A stretch of DNA of 64,000 nt from Pseudomonadales bacterium (GTDB lineage: Bacteria; Pseudomonadota; Gammaproteobacteria; Pseudomonadales; Pseudohongiellaceae): positions 43,313 to 107,312 of the forward strand of contig JACKOK010000007.1 in NCBI GenBank assembly GCA_024234365.1, written 5' to 3'. Position numbers and translations under genes: made by a program. Positions 42,141-51,527 of the stretch are shown piece by piece (the stretch's first letter is position 1; each line of letters begins with the position of its first letter). The notes below the pieces were generated by a model, which saw only the letters and a program-made list of their open reading frames with translations, searched no databases and was not told the DNA's origin.

Positions 42141-43457
42141 ATGCCGGCACGTATTTCCTCACTGCCATTTATGCGCGCCTATGCCATGGTTGCCCTTGGC
42201 ATTCTGTTGATCGCGCTGGCGCTGGACAGCGTGCTGCTGTGGTTGCTGCCACAGCCGGAGTCGCCACATGAGCGCCAGTACGGGGCCAGTGTGGCCATGG
42301 TTGAAATACTGCTGATGGAGCAGGGCGCAACACCGGAGAGTGTGCGTGAGCGTTACGCTCAGTTGAGCGCCTCTGTGGAGGCCACGCTCGGCATGCCGGT
42401 CATGCTGTACGAAGAATCCGAGCTGGAGGGGCAGGAGGCCTTGCTCGAACCTTTGCCGGGCGATGGCATTGCCAGCTTCCGCGATGCGGACGGCAATACG
42501 CTGCTGTACCATCGCCTGCCCAGCGGGCAGGTGCTGGCCCTGGGGCCCTTGCCTGAACAGGGCAGCCGCCAGGGCATCGAGACGGCAGTGATTGTCAGCT
42601 ATTACCTGTTGGTGGCCCTGTTTCTGTTTTTCTGGATTCGCCCTTTCTATCGCGACCTCAGCCTGCTGCGCGTTGCTGCCAGCCGCTTTGGTCGTGATGA
42701 CTTCAGCACGCGGGTAGAGCTGGAGTCGAATTCGGGCATCTATCCAGTGGCCCAGTCCTTCAACAAGATGGCCGGCCGCATTCAGTATCTGGTGACCGCC
42801 CATCGCGATCTGAGCAATGCGGTGGCGCATGAGTTACGCACCCCTCTGGCCCGTTTCAAGTTCAGTATGGAGATGCTGGGGAAAACGCAGGACGAGACGC
42901 GCGTGCGCGACTATCTGTCGGCCATGAAAAACGATGTGCAGGAACTGGAAACCCTGATCGACGAGATGCTCAATTACGCGAAGCTCAGCGAGGACAATCT
43001 GCAGCTTCAGCGTCATTCGCTGGCACTCAACGCCTGGCTGGAACGGCAGATGAAACCCTATGCAGACTCGCCCATCACGGTGCATCTGCAATTGCAGCAC
43101 TGGGACGAAGGGCGTCAGGTGAGCTTCAATCCCGATATGATGGCGAGGGCGCTGCATAATGTGCTGCGCAACTCCCTGCGCTACGCCCGCTCACAGGTGT
43201 TGGTGACAGGGATTATTGAACCAGGGCAGGCCAGTATTCGCGTGTGCGATGACGGTCCGGGAATTGACGAAGCCTTCCACGAAAGCATTTTCGAACCCTT
43301 TGCGCGGCTGGATACCAGCCGGGACCGGCAGTCGGGTGGCTACGGTCTGGGGCTCGCCATTGCGCGGCGCATTCTGCAGCGTCACGGCGGCAGTATTCAT
43401 GTGGAGCACAACACGCCCAGCGGTGCCTGTTTTGTTCTGCGTTGGCCGTACAATTGA
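42141..43457 (+). CDS. Sensor histidine kinase, RstB-like
   Basis: A 438-residue membrane kinase with two helices (AYAMVALGILLIALALDSVLLWLL and VIVSYYLLVALFLFFWI) flanking a periplasmic domain of about 115 residues. HAMP-like and DHp regions follow, with His about 230 in AVAHELRTPLAR, then an ATPase domain with N box HNVLRNSLRYA, G1 DDGPGI and G2 GGYGLGLAIARRI. It likely senses an envelope signal and phosphorylates the upstream regulator. Confidence 0.92.
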   Translation: MPARISSLPFMRAYAMVALGILLIALALDSVLLWLLPQPESPHERQYGASVAMVEILLMEQGATPESVRERYAQLSASVEATLGMPVMLYEESELEGQEALLEPLPGDGIASFRDADGNTLLYHRLPSGQVLALGPLPEQGSRQGIETAVIVSYYLLVALFLFFWIRPFYRDLSLLRVAASRFGRDDFSTRVELESNSGIYPVAQSFNKMAGRIQYLVTAHRDLSNAVAHELRTPLARFKFSMEMLGKTQDETRVRDYLSAMKNDVQELETLIDEMLNYAKLSEDNLQLQRHSLALNAWLERQMKPYADSPITVHLQLQHWDEGRQVSFNPDMMARALHNVLRNSLRYARSQVLVTGIIEPGQASIRVCDDGPGIDEAFHESIFEPFARLDTSRDRQSGGYGLGLAIARRILQRHGGSIHVEHNTPSGACFVLRWPYN

Positions 43458-43569
43458 TCACAACTTGAAACAAGACTCCAACAGCAATTCATGCCGGACA
43501 GGAGCAATATGCCTGCCATTGCCGGGATGTTCCGGCAGCCTTTAGCGAACGGAGTTACAGGAGAGTTCC

Positions 43570-44067
43570 ATGAAGAACTGGATGATGTTAATGATGCTTG
43601 CTGGCCTTCCCATGATGACGGCACAGGCGCAGCCGGCGCTGTTTGATGACGAGGTCTTGTCGATCGGTGAAGCCATCGTTGTGGAGGGCGGGCAGACCCG
43701 TTATTACGAAAATGTGCAGATGCGCATCGAGCAGAACGGCGATTTCAAGGTGCTGGGTGGCGTGGAAAAACCGCTGGCAACGATCACCGACAAGGCGGTT
43801 TCCATTCTGGAATCAGATCCCCTGCAGGCGGTGTTGCAGCTCAAGGGTTACAAGCCAACCCCCTGCTATGAGCTGCACCAGTCGGTCACCCGCAAGGGCG
43901 ATACGTTCCATGTGGCACTGAGCCTGAATGTGCTGCAGACCCTGGTTGCCTGTGTGCAGATGATCGACCCCTTTGAATTGAATATTCCGCTGGATGTCAG
44001 CACGTTGGCTCCGGGGCAGTACCATGTCAATGTCAATGGGGAGACGCTGGATTTTCAACTGAACTGA
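43570..44067 (+). CDS. Exported protein of unknown function
   Basis: A 165-residue protein with a signal peptide (MKNWMMLMMLAGLPMMTAQA) and a compact beta-rich mature region with two Cys (PTPCYEL, LVACVQM) that could form a disulphide. I do not recognise a family. It follows the kinase by 112 bases and ends in a strong terminator, so it may be part of the same regulon. Confidence 0.7.
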   Translation: MKNWMMLMMLAGLPMMTAQAQPALFDDEVLSIGEAIVVEGGQTRYYENVQMRIEQNGDFKVLGGVEKPLATITDKAVSILESDPLQAVLQLKGYKPTPCYELHQSVTRKGDTFHVALSLNVLQTLVACVQMIDPFELNIPLDVSTLAPGQYHVNVNGETLDFQLN

Positions 44068-44087
44068 TTCCTGTCGGTCCCTTTTCC

Positions 44088-44127
44088 ACAGGAGTGTCCG
44101 CTGTGTGGCGGCACTCCTGTTTTTTTA
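44088..44127. terminator. Rho-independent terminator
   Basis: ACAGGAGTG (44088-44096) pairs with CACTCCTGT (44112-44120), with an inner CCGC/GCGG stem, followed by T7. It ends the exported-protein transcript and faces the convergent copA-cueR operon. Confidence 0.9.
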
Positions 44128-44159
44128 TTTGTGGGTGCTTCGTTCTGGTTTGTGGCGCG

Positions 44160-44564
44160 TCATGAACCGGCGCATGGAGCCCGGGCAAGCTCTTCCAGAA
44201 TAGGGCAGTCCGGTCTGCCATCGTTTTGGCAATGATCGGCCAGGTGGGCAAGTGTGTTGCGCATCTGCTGCAACTCGTCAATCTTGCGTTCCAGATCCAC
44301 GATATGCTGCATTGCCACTTTGCGCACATCCGCGCTGGCGCGGTGGCGATCCTGCCACAGGGAAAGCAGGTTGCGCATTTGTTCAACGGTGAAACCCAGG
44401 CTGCGTGCGCGCTGAATAAAGCGCAGCGTGTGCACGTCCCTGTCCGAATAATCCCGGTAGCCGGACTGGGTGCGCACGGGCGCAGGAATCAGATCGACTG
44501 CCTCGTAGTAGCGGATCATTTTGGCCGAAACACCCGATGCTTCGGCAGCCTTGCCGATATTCAT
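44160..44564 (-). CDS. cueR: CueR-type copper-responsive MerR regulator
   Basis: A 134-residue MerR protein. The winged helix-turn-helix is MNIGKAAEASGVSAKMIRYY, followed by the dimer helix. The metal loop has Cys112 and Cys120 (HCQNDGRPDCPI), the same numbers as E. coli CueR, and Ser77-type chemistry for monovalent ions (Cu+, Ag+). It lies downstream of copA with ATGA overlap, giving a regulator in the same operon as its target. Confidence 0.93.
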   Translation of the reverse strand: MNIGKAAEASGVSAKMIRYYEAVDLIPAPVRTQSGYRDYSDRDVHTLRFIQRARSLGFTVEQMRNLLSLWQDRHRASADVRKVAMQHIVDLERKIDELQQMRNTLAHLADHCQNDGRPDCPILEELARAPCAGS

Positions 44565-47038
44565 GCGGTTTGCTCCTCGACCATGGGCGCACGAAAATGG
44601 CGCAGACGCAGGGCATTGCCAAGCACGAAGACAGAGGACAGCGCCATGGCCCCGGCGGCAAACACCGGCGACAGCAGCAGCCCGGTAAAGGGATACAGGG
44701 CACCGGCTGCCACCGGAATCAGTGCGGTGTTATAGGCAAAGGCCCAGAACAGATTTTCCTTGATGTTGCGCAGGGTGGCCTGGGACAGGGCAATGGCATT
44801 AGGCACTCCCTGCAGATTGCCCGAGATCAGCACCACATCCGCCGATTCGATGGCGATGTCGGTGCCGGTGCCAATCGCAATGCCAACATCCGCCTGGGCC
44901 AGCGCCGGGGCATCGTTGATGCCATCGCCGACATAGGCGAGTTTGCCGTGTTCGCTCTGCAGCGCCTGCACCTTCTTCACCTTGCCTTCCGGGAGAACTT
45001 CCGCGACGACCTCGTCGATGCCGAGCGTGCGGGCAATCGCCTGTGCCGTGTGCTGGCTGTCTCCGGTGATCATGGCAACCCGCAGGCCCAGCTCATGCAG
45101 CGCACGGATAGCGGCAGGTGTCGTGGCCTTGATGGGGTCAGCCACGGCCACGATCGCCGCCAGTTTGCCATCGATGGCGGCGTACAGTGGGGTCTTGCCC
45201 TCACGCCCGAGCTGAGTGGCGGTGTCGGTAAAAACGCCGATATCCAGGCCCAGCTTTGTCATGAAGCGGTCAGCACCGACCTCCACCCGCTGGCCTTCGA
45301 CCTGTGCCCGCACACCGTAGCCGGTGACGGACTCGAAGTTGTGCACCTCGGTAAGCGTGAGGCCTTCCGCGACAGCTGCCTGCGCAATGGCACGGGCAAT
45401 GGGGTGCTCCGAACGTGCTTCCACGGCGGCGATGCGGGCGAGCACCTCCTGGCGGGTGAAGGCCTCATGGACCTTGAGATCGGTCAGGGCGGGTTTGCCC
45501 TCGGTCAGGGTGCCTGTCTTGTCGAGTGCAATGATGCGGGTGTCACGCAACAGTTGCAGCGCCTCTCCTTTGCGGAACAGAACTCCCAGTTCCGCGCCGC
45601 GGCCGGTGCCCACCATGATGGAGGTGGGTGTTGCCAGACCCATGGCGCAGGGGCAGGCGATGATGAGCACGGCAACGGCATTGACCAGTGCGAAGCTCAG
45701 GGCGGGGGAAGGGCCGAAGAAAAACCAGGTAAGAAAGCTGAGCAGAGCGGCGGCCATGACGGCAGGCACGAACCACATGGTGATGCGGTCCACGAGTGTC
45801 TGTATGGGCAGTTTGGAGCTCTGTGCCTGCTCTACCAGACGGATGATCTGGGCCAGCACGGTGGCCGCTCCAACGGCCGTGGCGGTGATGGCCAGGGCGC
45901 CGTTCTGATTGATGGTGCCACCGACCACCTGGCTGCCGGTGGTTTTGGCAAGGGGTACGGGCTCACCGCTGATCATGGACTCATCGACGAAGCTGTTGCC
46001 ATCCATGACCTCGCCATCCACCGGGATGCGCTCTCCCGGGCGCACCTCCACGACATCCCCGGGTTTCACATCGGCGATGGCAATATCCCGGGCGCCGTCT
46101 TCGTAACGTACCCGGGCGGTGCGTGCCTGCAGGCCGACCAGCCGCTTGATGGCCTGGGAGGTGCGCCCCTTGGCGCGGGACTCCAGAAAGCGGCCGAGCA
46201 GAATCAGGGTCACGATGACGGCGGCGGCCTCGTAATACACATTGGCGGTTCCTTCCGGCAACAAGCCGGGCAGAAAGGTCGCGACAACGGAATATCCCCA
46301 GGCGGCGGAGGTGCCGAGCACCACCAGGGAGTTCATGTCCGGCGAAGCACGCAGCAGGGCCGGAACGCCCTTGCGGAAGAAACGCAGGCCGGGCCCGAAC
46401 AGCGCCAGGCTAGACAGTACAAACTGCAGCAGCCAGCTGTTGTGCTGCCCGATGGTATTGAGCACAAAGTGGTGGAATGCCGGAATCAGGTGCGCACCCA
46501 TCTCCAGCAGAAATACCGGCAGGCTGAGCACGGCGGAGATGATCAGGTCGCGTTTCAGGGCGCTTTGCTCTGCCTCTTTTCTCTCCGTCTGTTCGTCGCT
46601 GTTGCTGCCTGCCTTGATGGCGTGGGCGCCATAACCGGCGGCCTCGACCGCCGCAATGAGCTGTTGCAGATCCGCCCGACCCTGTACGCTGGCCCGTTCC
46701 GTTGCCAGATTGACCGAGGCGGTGCTGACACCGGACACCGCTTTCAGCGCCTTTTCGACGCGCCCCACGCAGGAGGCGCAGGTCATGCCCTCGATGGCCA
46801 ATTCCTGGCTTGTCTCGGGGACGGAGTAACCGGCCTTTTCAATGGCGGCGACAAGCAGGGCCGGGTCCACGGCCTGGCGGGTATGGATTTCGGCCTTTTC
46901 GGTGACCAGGTTCACGGTGACGGATTCGACACCTTCGACCTTGCCCAGCGCTTTTTCGACACGCCCTACGCAGGAGGCGCAGGTCATGCCTTCCACCGGC
47001 ATGGTGAGTGATGAGGGGGCTGTTTTTGGGGTGCTCAC
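44561..47038 (-). CDS. copA: Copper-exporting P1B-type ATPase CopA
   Basis: An 825-residue Cu+ pump. GTG 47038 is chosen because GGAGG lies 6 bases upstream. Two N-terminal heavy-metal-binding domains each contain GMTCASC, an exact duplication. Eight membrane helices include the ion-binding CPC motif (IIACPCAMGLATP). The phosphorylation site is DKTGTLTEG, the actuator motif GEP, the nucleotide domain SEHPIARAI, and the hinge GDGINDAPAL. Typical CopA order. The promoter upstream has MerR-type spacing. Confidence 0.95.
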   Translation of the reverse strand: MSTPKTAPSSLTMPVEGMTCASCVGRVEKALGKVEGVESVTVNLVTEKAEIHTRQAVDPALLVAAIEKAGYSVPETSQELAIEGMTCASCVGRVEKALKAVSGVSTASVNLATERASVQGRADLQQLIAAVEAAGYGAHAIKAGSNSDEQTERKEAEQSALKRDLIISAVLSLPVFLLEMGAHLIPAFHHFVLNTIGQHNSWLLQFVLSSLALFGPGLRFFRKGVPALLRASPDMNSLVVLGTSAAWGYSVVATFLPGLLPEGTANVYYEAAAVIVTLILLGRFLESRAKGRTSQAIKRLVGLQARTARVRYEDGARDIAIADVKPGDVVEVRPGERIPVDGEVMDGNSFVDESMISGEPVPLAKTTGSQVVGGTINQNGALAITATAVGAATVLAQIIRLVEQAQSSKLPIQTLVDRITMWFVPAVMAAALLSFLTWFFFGPSPALSFALVNAVAVLIIACPCAMGLATPTSIMVGTGRGAELGVLFRKGEALQLLRDTRIIALDKTGTLTEGKPALTDLKVHEAFTRQEVLARIAAVEARSEHPIARAIAQAAVAEGLTLTEVHNFESVTGYGVRAQVEGQRVEVGADRFMTKLGLDIGVFTDTATQLGREGKTPLYAAIDGKLAAIVAVADPIKATTPAAIRALHELGLRVAMITGDSQHTAQAIARTLGIDEVVAEVLPEGKVKKVQALQSEHGKLAYVGDGINDAPALAQADVGIAIGTGTDIAIESADVVLISGNLQGVPNAIALSQATLRNIKENLFWAFAYNTALIPVAAGALYPFTGLLLSPVFAAGAMALSSVFVLGNALRLRHFRAPMVEEQTA

Positions 47039-47075
47039 GATCTTCCTCCGGCGACACAGCAACATGAATGAGAAG

Positions 47076-47106
47076 ACGATAAACCTTGCCACTGTGTCAA
47101 GGTCAA
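47076..47106 (-). promoter_or_regulatory. CueR-type promoter of copA-cueR
   Basis: On the minus strand TTGACC (-35), then 19 bases, then TATCGT (-10). Long 19-bp spacers are the hallmark of MerR-family promoters. The dyad ACCTTG...CAAGGT (47083-47103) lies across the spacer, like the CueR box. Transcription should start near 47069, about 30 bases before the GTG start of copA. Confidence 0.8.
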
Positions 47107-47137
47107 GCTCGAATCTGTTCTCGCGAGGAGGCGGGTT

Positions 47138-47989
47138 TCAGCTTTCCCGTGTGAGAACCCCGCCACAGAGGCGGCAGAAAGTGGCATCGCTCTGGTGATC
47201 ACCCGCGCCGCAGTGTGGGCAATTGCGCTGGTGTTTGGGAGAGGGCGCGCCACGGGACTGAAACTCCTGCATCAGCTCCGCCCCGATAATGCCGGTGGGC
47301 ACGGCAATAATGGCATAACCGCAGATCATCGCGAGGGCCGCAATGGTTTGCCCCAGGGCCGTGTGCGGCGTGATGTCGCCATAACCCACTGTCGTGATGG
47401 TGACGATTGCCCAGTAGATGCTGCGGGGAATATTGTGAAAACCGTTTTCGGGGCCTTCAATGATGAACATGGTGGTGCCAAACACCACGATGAGGTTGAT
47501 GACGGAAAACAGAAAAATGAGAATTTTGCGGCGTGCATTGACCAGGGCGGTAAACAGCAGATTGGCCTCGCCGACATAGCGGAACAGCTTCAGAATCCGG
47601 AACACCCGCAGCACCCGCAGAATGCGGATGACCACCAGGAAGTTGGCGGCGGGGAACACAAAGGTGATATAGGTGGGCAGAATCGACAGCAGGTCGATCA
47701 TGCCGTAAAAGCTGAAAACATAACGTTTTGGTTGTGGTGAACTGTAGATGCGCAGCCCGTATTCCAGAGTGAAAACCAGGGTAAAAAACCACTCCAGGCG
47801 ATACAGAAAGTGATCAATGGCAACGCTCTGGGGCTCCACCGAATCGAACATCACTGCCGTGACGCTGGCGAGGATCATGATGATCAACGCCAGGTCAAAG
47901 GCTTTGCCCGCAGGGGTGTCGTAGCCAAAGATAAGGTCGTGAATGCGCTCCCTGCGTGTGCGGGAAGCAGCAGGATCGGTAGCCGCCAT
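47138..47989 (-). CDS. Voltage-gated potassium-channel-like ion transporter with C-terminal zinc ribbon
   Basis: A protein of 283 residues from ATG 47989 (GTG 48022 is also possible). Six membrane segments include an S4-like helix with regularly spaced Arg (VVIRILRVLRVFRILKLFRYVG) and the selectivity filter TVGYGD. The C-terminus adds a zinc-ribbon-like CPHCG...CRLCG, uncommon for this family and suggestive of a cytoplasmic regulatory tail. Potassium selectivity is inferred from TVGYGD. Confidence 0.88.
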   Translation of the reverse strand: MAATDPAASRTRRERIHDLIFGYDTPAGKAFDLALIIMILASVTAVMFDSVEPQSVAIDHFLYRLEWFFTLVFTLEYGLRIYSSPQPKRYVFSFYGMIDLLSILPTYITFVFPAANFLVVIRILRVLRVFRILKLFRYVGEANLLFTALVNARRKILIFLFSVINLIVVFGTTMFIIEGPENGFHNIPRSIYWAIVTITTVGYGDITPHTALGQTIAALAMICGYAIIAVPTGIIGAELMQEFQSRGAPSPKHQRNCPHCGAGDHQSDATFCRLCGGVLTRES

Positions 47990-48055
47990 GCTTGCTCGCT
48001 TGCGTGGATTGGAGAGCGCCACTTTAGCCGATAGGCGCGCCCCCTGCCAACCGTC

Positions 48056-49474
48056 TTATTCCGCCTCGCGCTCCCAGCCACCCCCCAGAGCCTGGTAGAG
48101 ATTGACCGTGGTATTGAGCTGCGACAGCTTGGTATCCAGATAACTGTTGCGGCTGGAGAAGAGGGTGTTCTGCGAGGTCAGCACGGTCTGGTAATCCGTC
48201 ACGCCTTCCTGGTAGCGCACCTGGGCGATGCGGAAGGATTCTTCGGCGGCGTCCAGGTTCTGCAGCGCTACTTCCACCAGCTCGTTCTGCACCTGCATAT
48301 TGCTCAGCAGCACCTCGATTTCGTTAAAGGCATTCAGCACGGCCTTGCGGTAATCGGCCAGTGAGCTTTCCAGCGACAGATTGGCGCGTTCCAGATTGCG
48401 GCCACGCTGGCCGTTGTCCAGCAGGGTTTGCAACACGCTGCCATTGAGGTTGAGGAAGGTGTCCGGTGAGGACAGCAGCTGTGTCAGCGAGGTGCTGCTG
48501 GCGCTGAGGGAGCCGGTCAGGGAAATATCCGGGAAATAGGCCATGCGTACCACGTCCACATTCGCGGTGGCGCTGCGCAGGGCGGCTTCCGCCTGAACCA
48601 GGTCGGGGCGACGCAGCAGCAGCTGCGATGGCAGGCCGGGCTGCACCTGGGGAATCTGTATGTTCTGCAGGGTATCTTCATCAATACTGAAACCCTGCAC
48701 GCGCTGCCCGCTCAGCAGGGCGAGGGAGGAGAGGGCGGACAGCTCGCTCTGTTGCAGATTGCTCAGATTGGCCATCTCCCGCTGCAGGGCAATCTGCTGC
48801 TGCAACGCTTCTATGGGCACAGCCACACCGGCATCCACCCGGGCACTGGCAATGTCGCTGATGGCCTGGGCGTTCTGCACGTTCTGCTGAGCCGCCACGA
48901 TCTTGTCGCGGATCAACAGCAACTGGAAATAGGTGGAGGCAGACGTGCCCAGGGTTGTCAGCGTGACATCGGCGACCTGGGCCTCGCGGGAATCATAGTC
49001 GGCCAGGGCCTTGGTGTAGATCGCGGGTTTGGCCAGGATATTGCTGTAGTTGACCCGCGCGCCGAGCTCGATGGGGGTGTTGGGGCTGCCGGTACTGGTG
49101 CCGGCATCTGTGCGGCTTTCGCTGTAGCTGGCACCCGTGCCCAGCGTAATGCTGCCGGTAGGCAGGAGTTCAAAGCCGGCTTCCCGCAGGGTGATCTGGG
49201 CGGACTCCAGGTTACGGCGGTTATTGGCCAGGTCCAGGTTCTGTTCGCGAATGGTGTCGATCAGGCTGCTCAGCCCCGGGTCGGCAAAGGTGTTCCACCA
49301 ATCGCTGTCCGGCCAGGTGGCGACATCTGCCTGTGTGGGCACAGACCATTGTTGTGGCACATCCTGGGCCTGCAGCTCGGGGCGCTCGCTTTGCAGGGCG
49401 CAGGCGCTCAGCAGCACAGCGCTGCCGCTGAGGAGCAGGGTATTGCGAATTGCGTGTCCTAATGCATTTGACAT
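48056..49474 (-). CDS. Outer-membrane efflux factor, TolC/OprM family lipoprotein
   Basis: A 472-residue outer-membrane channel protein with a lipoprotein signal (NTLLLSGSAVLLSAC; lipobox LSAC) and two repeated outer-membrane efflux domains with long coiled-coil helices. The NodT/OprM motif SLFADTGLRxxxI-like region reads NTFADPGLSSLIDTIREQNL. It completes a MacAB-type tripartite pump in the same operon, after macB. Confidence 0.92.
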   Translation of the reverse strand: MSNALGHAIRNTLLLSGSAVLLSACALQSERPELQAQDVPQQWSVPTQADVATWPDSDWWNTFADPGLSSLIDTIREQNLDLANNRRNLESAQITLREAGFELLPTGSITLGTGASYSESRTDAGTSTGSPNTPIELGARVNYSNILAKPAIYTKALADYDSREAQVADVTLTTLGTSASTYFQLLLIRDKIVAAQQNVQNAQAISDIASARVDAGVAVPIEALQQQIALQREMANLSNLQQSELSALSSLALLSGQRVQGFSIDEDTLQNIQIPQVQPGLPSQLLLRRPDLVQAEAALRSATANVDVVRMAYFPDISLTGSLSASSTSLTQLLSSPDTFLNLNGSVLQTLLDNGQRGRNLERANLSLESSLADYRKAVLNAFNEIEVLLSNMQVQNELVEVALQNLDAAEESFRIAQVRYQEGVTDYQTVLTSQNTLFSSRNSYLDTKLSQLNTTVNLYQALGGGWEREAE

Positions 49475-49487
49475 GATGCTCGTGTCC

Positions 49488-51527
49488 TTATTCGTTTGCC
49501 AGGGCGACCACGGGGTCGAGCCTCGCGGCCTTGCGGGCCGGTGTGAAACCGAAGATGAGCCCCGTGGCGGCGGCGCTGCAGAACGCCAGAATCATTGGCG
49601 TGGAAGTGAATTTGATGGCGACACCAAAACTCTGCATCAGCAATCCAACCCCAACGCCAAGCCCTACACCGATGAGACCACCGACTCCGGAGACCACGAT
49701 GGCCTCGGACAGGAACTGGGACAGGATGTCGGTTTGCCTGGCTCCCGTCGCCATGCGGATGCCGATCTCACGCGTACGTTCGGTCACCGACACCAGCATG
49801 ATGTTCATCACGCCGATACCGCCCACCAGCAAAGAAATGGCGGCCACGGAACCCAGCAACATGGTCATGGTGTCCTGGGAGGCGGAGACCGTGTCCAGCA
49901 GTTCGGCACTGTTGAAGATACGGAAATCCTCGGTGCCGTGGCGTGCCACCATGAACTCGCGCAGGCTGTTTTCGGTCTGGTCGATGATGTTGATGTCATC
50001 GACTGCCACGGCGATGGAGCGTGCATAGGTCTGGCCGAAGAGGCGCAGGGCTCCGGATTTCAAGGGCACGAATACGGCATCGTCCTGATCACTGCCACCG
50101 AAGCCGGAGGAACCCTTGCGCGTCAGTATGCCGATGATCTGGAACGGCACGTTGCGAATCAGGATGTACTCGCCCAGAGGATTTTGTCCATCGGGGAACA
50201 TCTCTTCCGCCACGGTGGCTCCCAGCACCGCTACCGAGGTGTAGCGGTCGCTGTCCTCGCGGGTGAAGAAAACGCCCTGCGCCAGCGGCCAGTTGCGGAT
50301 CTCGGGCAGAGACTCGCCGGTAGCCGTCACGGTAGTGGAGTAGTCCTGGCGCCCGTAGCGCACCGTGTAGTTGCCCTGCAGTTCAGGCAGCGTTCCCAGT
50401 ACATTGGGAATGCTCTCCATGATGGCATCGGCATCGTCGAAGGCGAGCGTCGAGGGCATGCTGCGGCGCTGGCCGGGAATGCGTGCCGGCTGCAGGGTCA
50501 GCATATTGGTGCCCACCGCACTGATGCGATCGACAATCTGTTGGCTGGCGCCTTCGCCGATGGCCAGCATGGCTACCACGGAGGCAACGCCGATCACGAT
50601 TCCCAAGAGGGTAAGGATGGTGCGAAAGATATTGGAGGTCAGCGAGCGCAGCGCCATGTTGATGGCTTCACCCACGCCGGTAAACGGGGAGGCGATGCGC
50701 CGGTTCATGAAAAGCTGGCGTACGGCCTGATTGCCCTGGGGAACGAAAGGCTTGTCCTCGCGGCGCTTGTCGGCGATGACCTCGCCATCGCGGAATTCGA
50801 TGGTGCGATCTGCCTGAGCGGCGATTTTCGGATCGTGGGTAATCAGGATGACCGTGTGTCCCTGTCTCGCCAGATCCTGCAGCAGGGCCATGACCTCGAC
50901 GCCACTCTTGGAGTCCAGTGCCCCGGTGGGTTCGTCCGCCAGAATGATATTGCCGCCGTTCATCAGCGCCCGGGCAACGGAGACCCGCTGCTGCTGGCCG
51001 CCGGAGAGCTGGCTGGGGCGGTGGTCCATGCGTTCGCCCAGGCCAAGAGAGGTCAGCAAGGCCTCGGCCTTCACGCGGCGTTGGTTGCTGGACAGGCCGG
51101 CATAGATGGCCGGAATCTCCACATTCTCCTCGGCGGAGGCGTGGGGCAGAAGATTGTAGCTCTGAAAAATAAAGCCGAAGGCTTCGCGGCGCAGCCAGGC
51201 CAGATCGTCCGGTTCAAAATTGCGGATATCGCGACCGGCGAACAGATAACGACCGCTTGTCGGGCGGTCGAGGCAGCCCAGAATGTTCATCATGGTGGAT
51301 TTGCCGGAACCGGACTGGCCGACGATGGCGACAAACTCACCCATGTGGATTTTCAGATTGATGCCGCGCAGCGCACGCACTTCCACGCCACCGCCTGTCA
51401 CGAAGGTGCGGGTGATGTCGCGCAGTTCGATGATGGGAATGCTGGCATCCATCGCCGTACTGTCATCACGGGCCGCGAGTGCCTGGCCAGTGCTCAGCGT
51501 GCCGCCGTCAAGAACGCCGGTGCTCAT
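49488..51527 (-). CDS. macB: MacB-type ABC transporter, ATPase fused to permease
   Basis: A 679-residue protein. The N-terminal ATPase has Walker A GQSGSGKS, signature LSGGQQQRVSVARAL and Walker B ILADEPTGALDS. One helix follows (IFRTILTLLGIVIGVASVVA), then a periplasmic domain and three C-terminal helices (GSVAAISLLVGGIGVMNIML, LSEAIVVSGVGGLIGVGLGV). It drives mechanotransmission export of peptides, siderophores or macrolides. A short N-terminal extension of about 30 residues precedes the ATPase. It overlaps macA by 4 bases. Confidence 0.93.
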   Translation of the reverse strand: MSTGVLDGGTLSTGQALAARDDSTAMDASIPIIELRDITRTFVTGGGVEVRALRGINLKIHMGEFVAIVGQSGSGKSTMMNILGCLDRPTSGRYLFAGRDIRNFEPDDLAWLRREAFGFIFQSYNLLPHASAEENVEIPAIYAGLSSNQRRVKAEALLTSLGLGERMDHRPSQLSGGQQQRVSVARALMNGGNIILADEPTGALDSKSGVEVMALLQDLARQGHTVILITHDPKIAAQADRTIEFRDGEVIADKRREDKPFVPQGNQAVRQLFMNRRIASPFTGVGEAINMALRSLTSNIFRTILTLLGIVIGVASVVAMLAIGEGASQQIVDRISAVGTNMLTLQPARIPGQRRSMPSTLAFDDADAIMESIPNVLGTLPELQGNYTVRYGRQDYSTTVTATGESLPEIRNWPLAQGVFFTREDSDRYTSVAVLGATVAEEMFPDGQNPLGEYILIRNVPFQIIGILTRKGSSGFGGSDQDDAVFVPLKSGALRLFGQTYARSIAVAVDDINIIDQTENSLREFMVARHGTEDFRIFNSAELLDTVSASQDTMTMLLGSVAAISLLVGGIGVMNIMLVSVTERTREIGIRMATGARQTDILSQFLSEAIVVSGVGGLIGVGLGVGVGLLMQSFGVAIKFTSTPMILAFCSAAATGLIFGFTPARKAARLDPVVALANE

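Noticed and set aside
44537..47011. 824-codon open frame on the plus strand opposite copA
   Set aside because: It is antisense to a complete CopA with all motifs. Its translation is low in hydrophobic organisation and Gly/His/Gln-rich, typical of a shadow frame in G+C-rich DNA.
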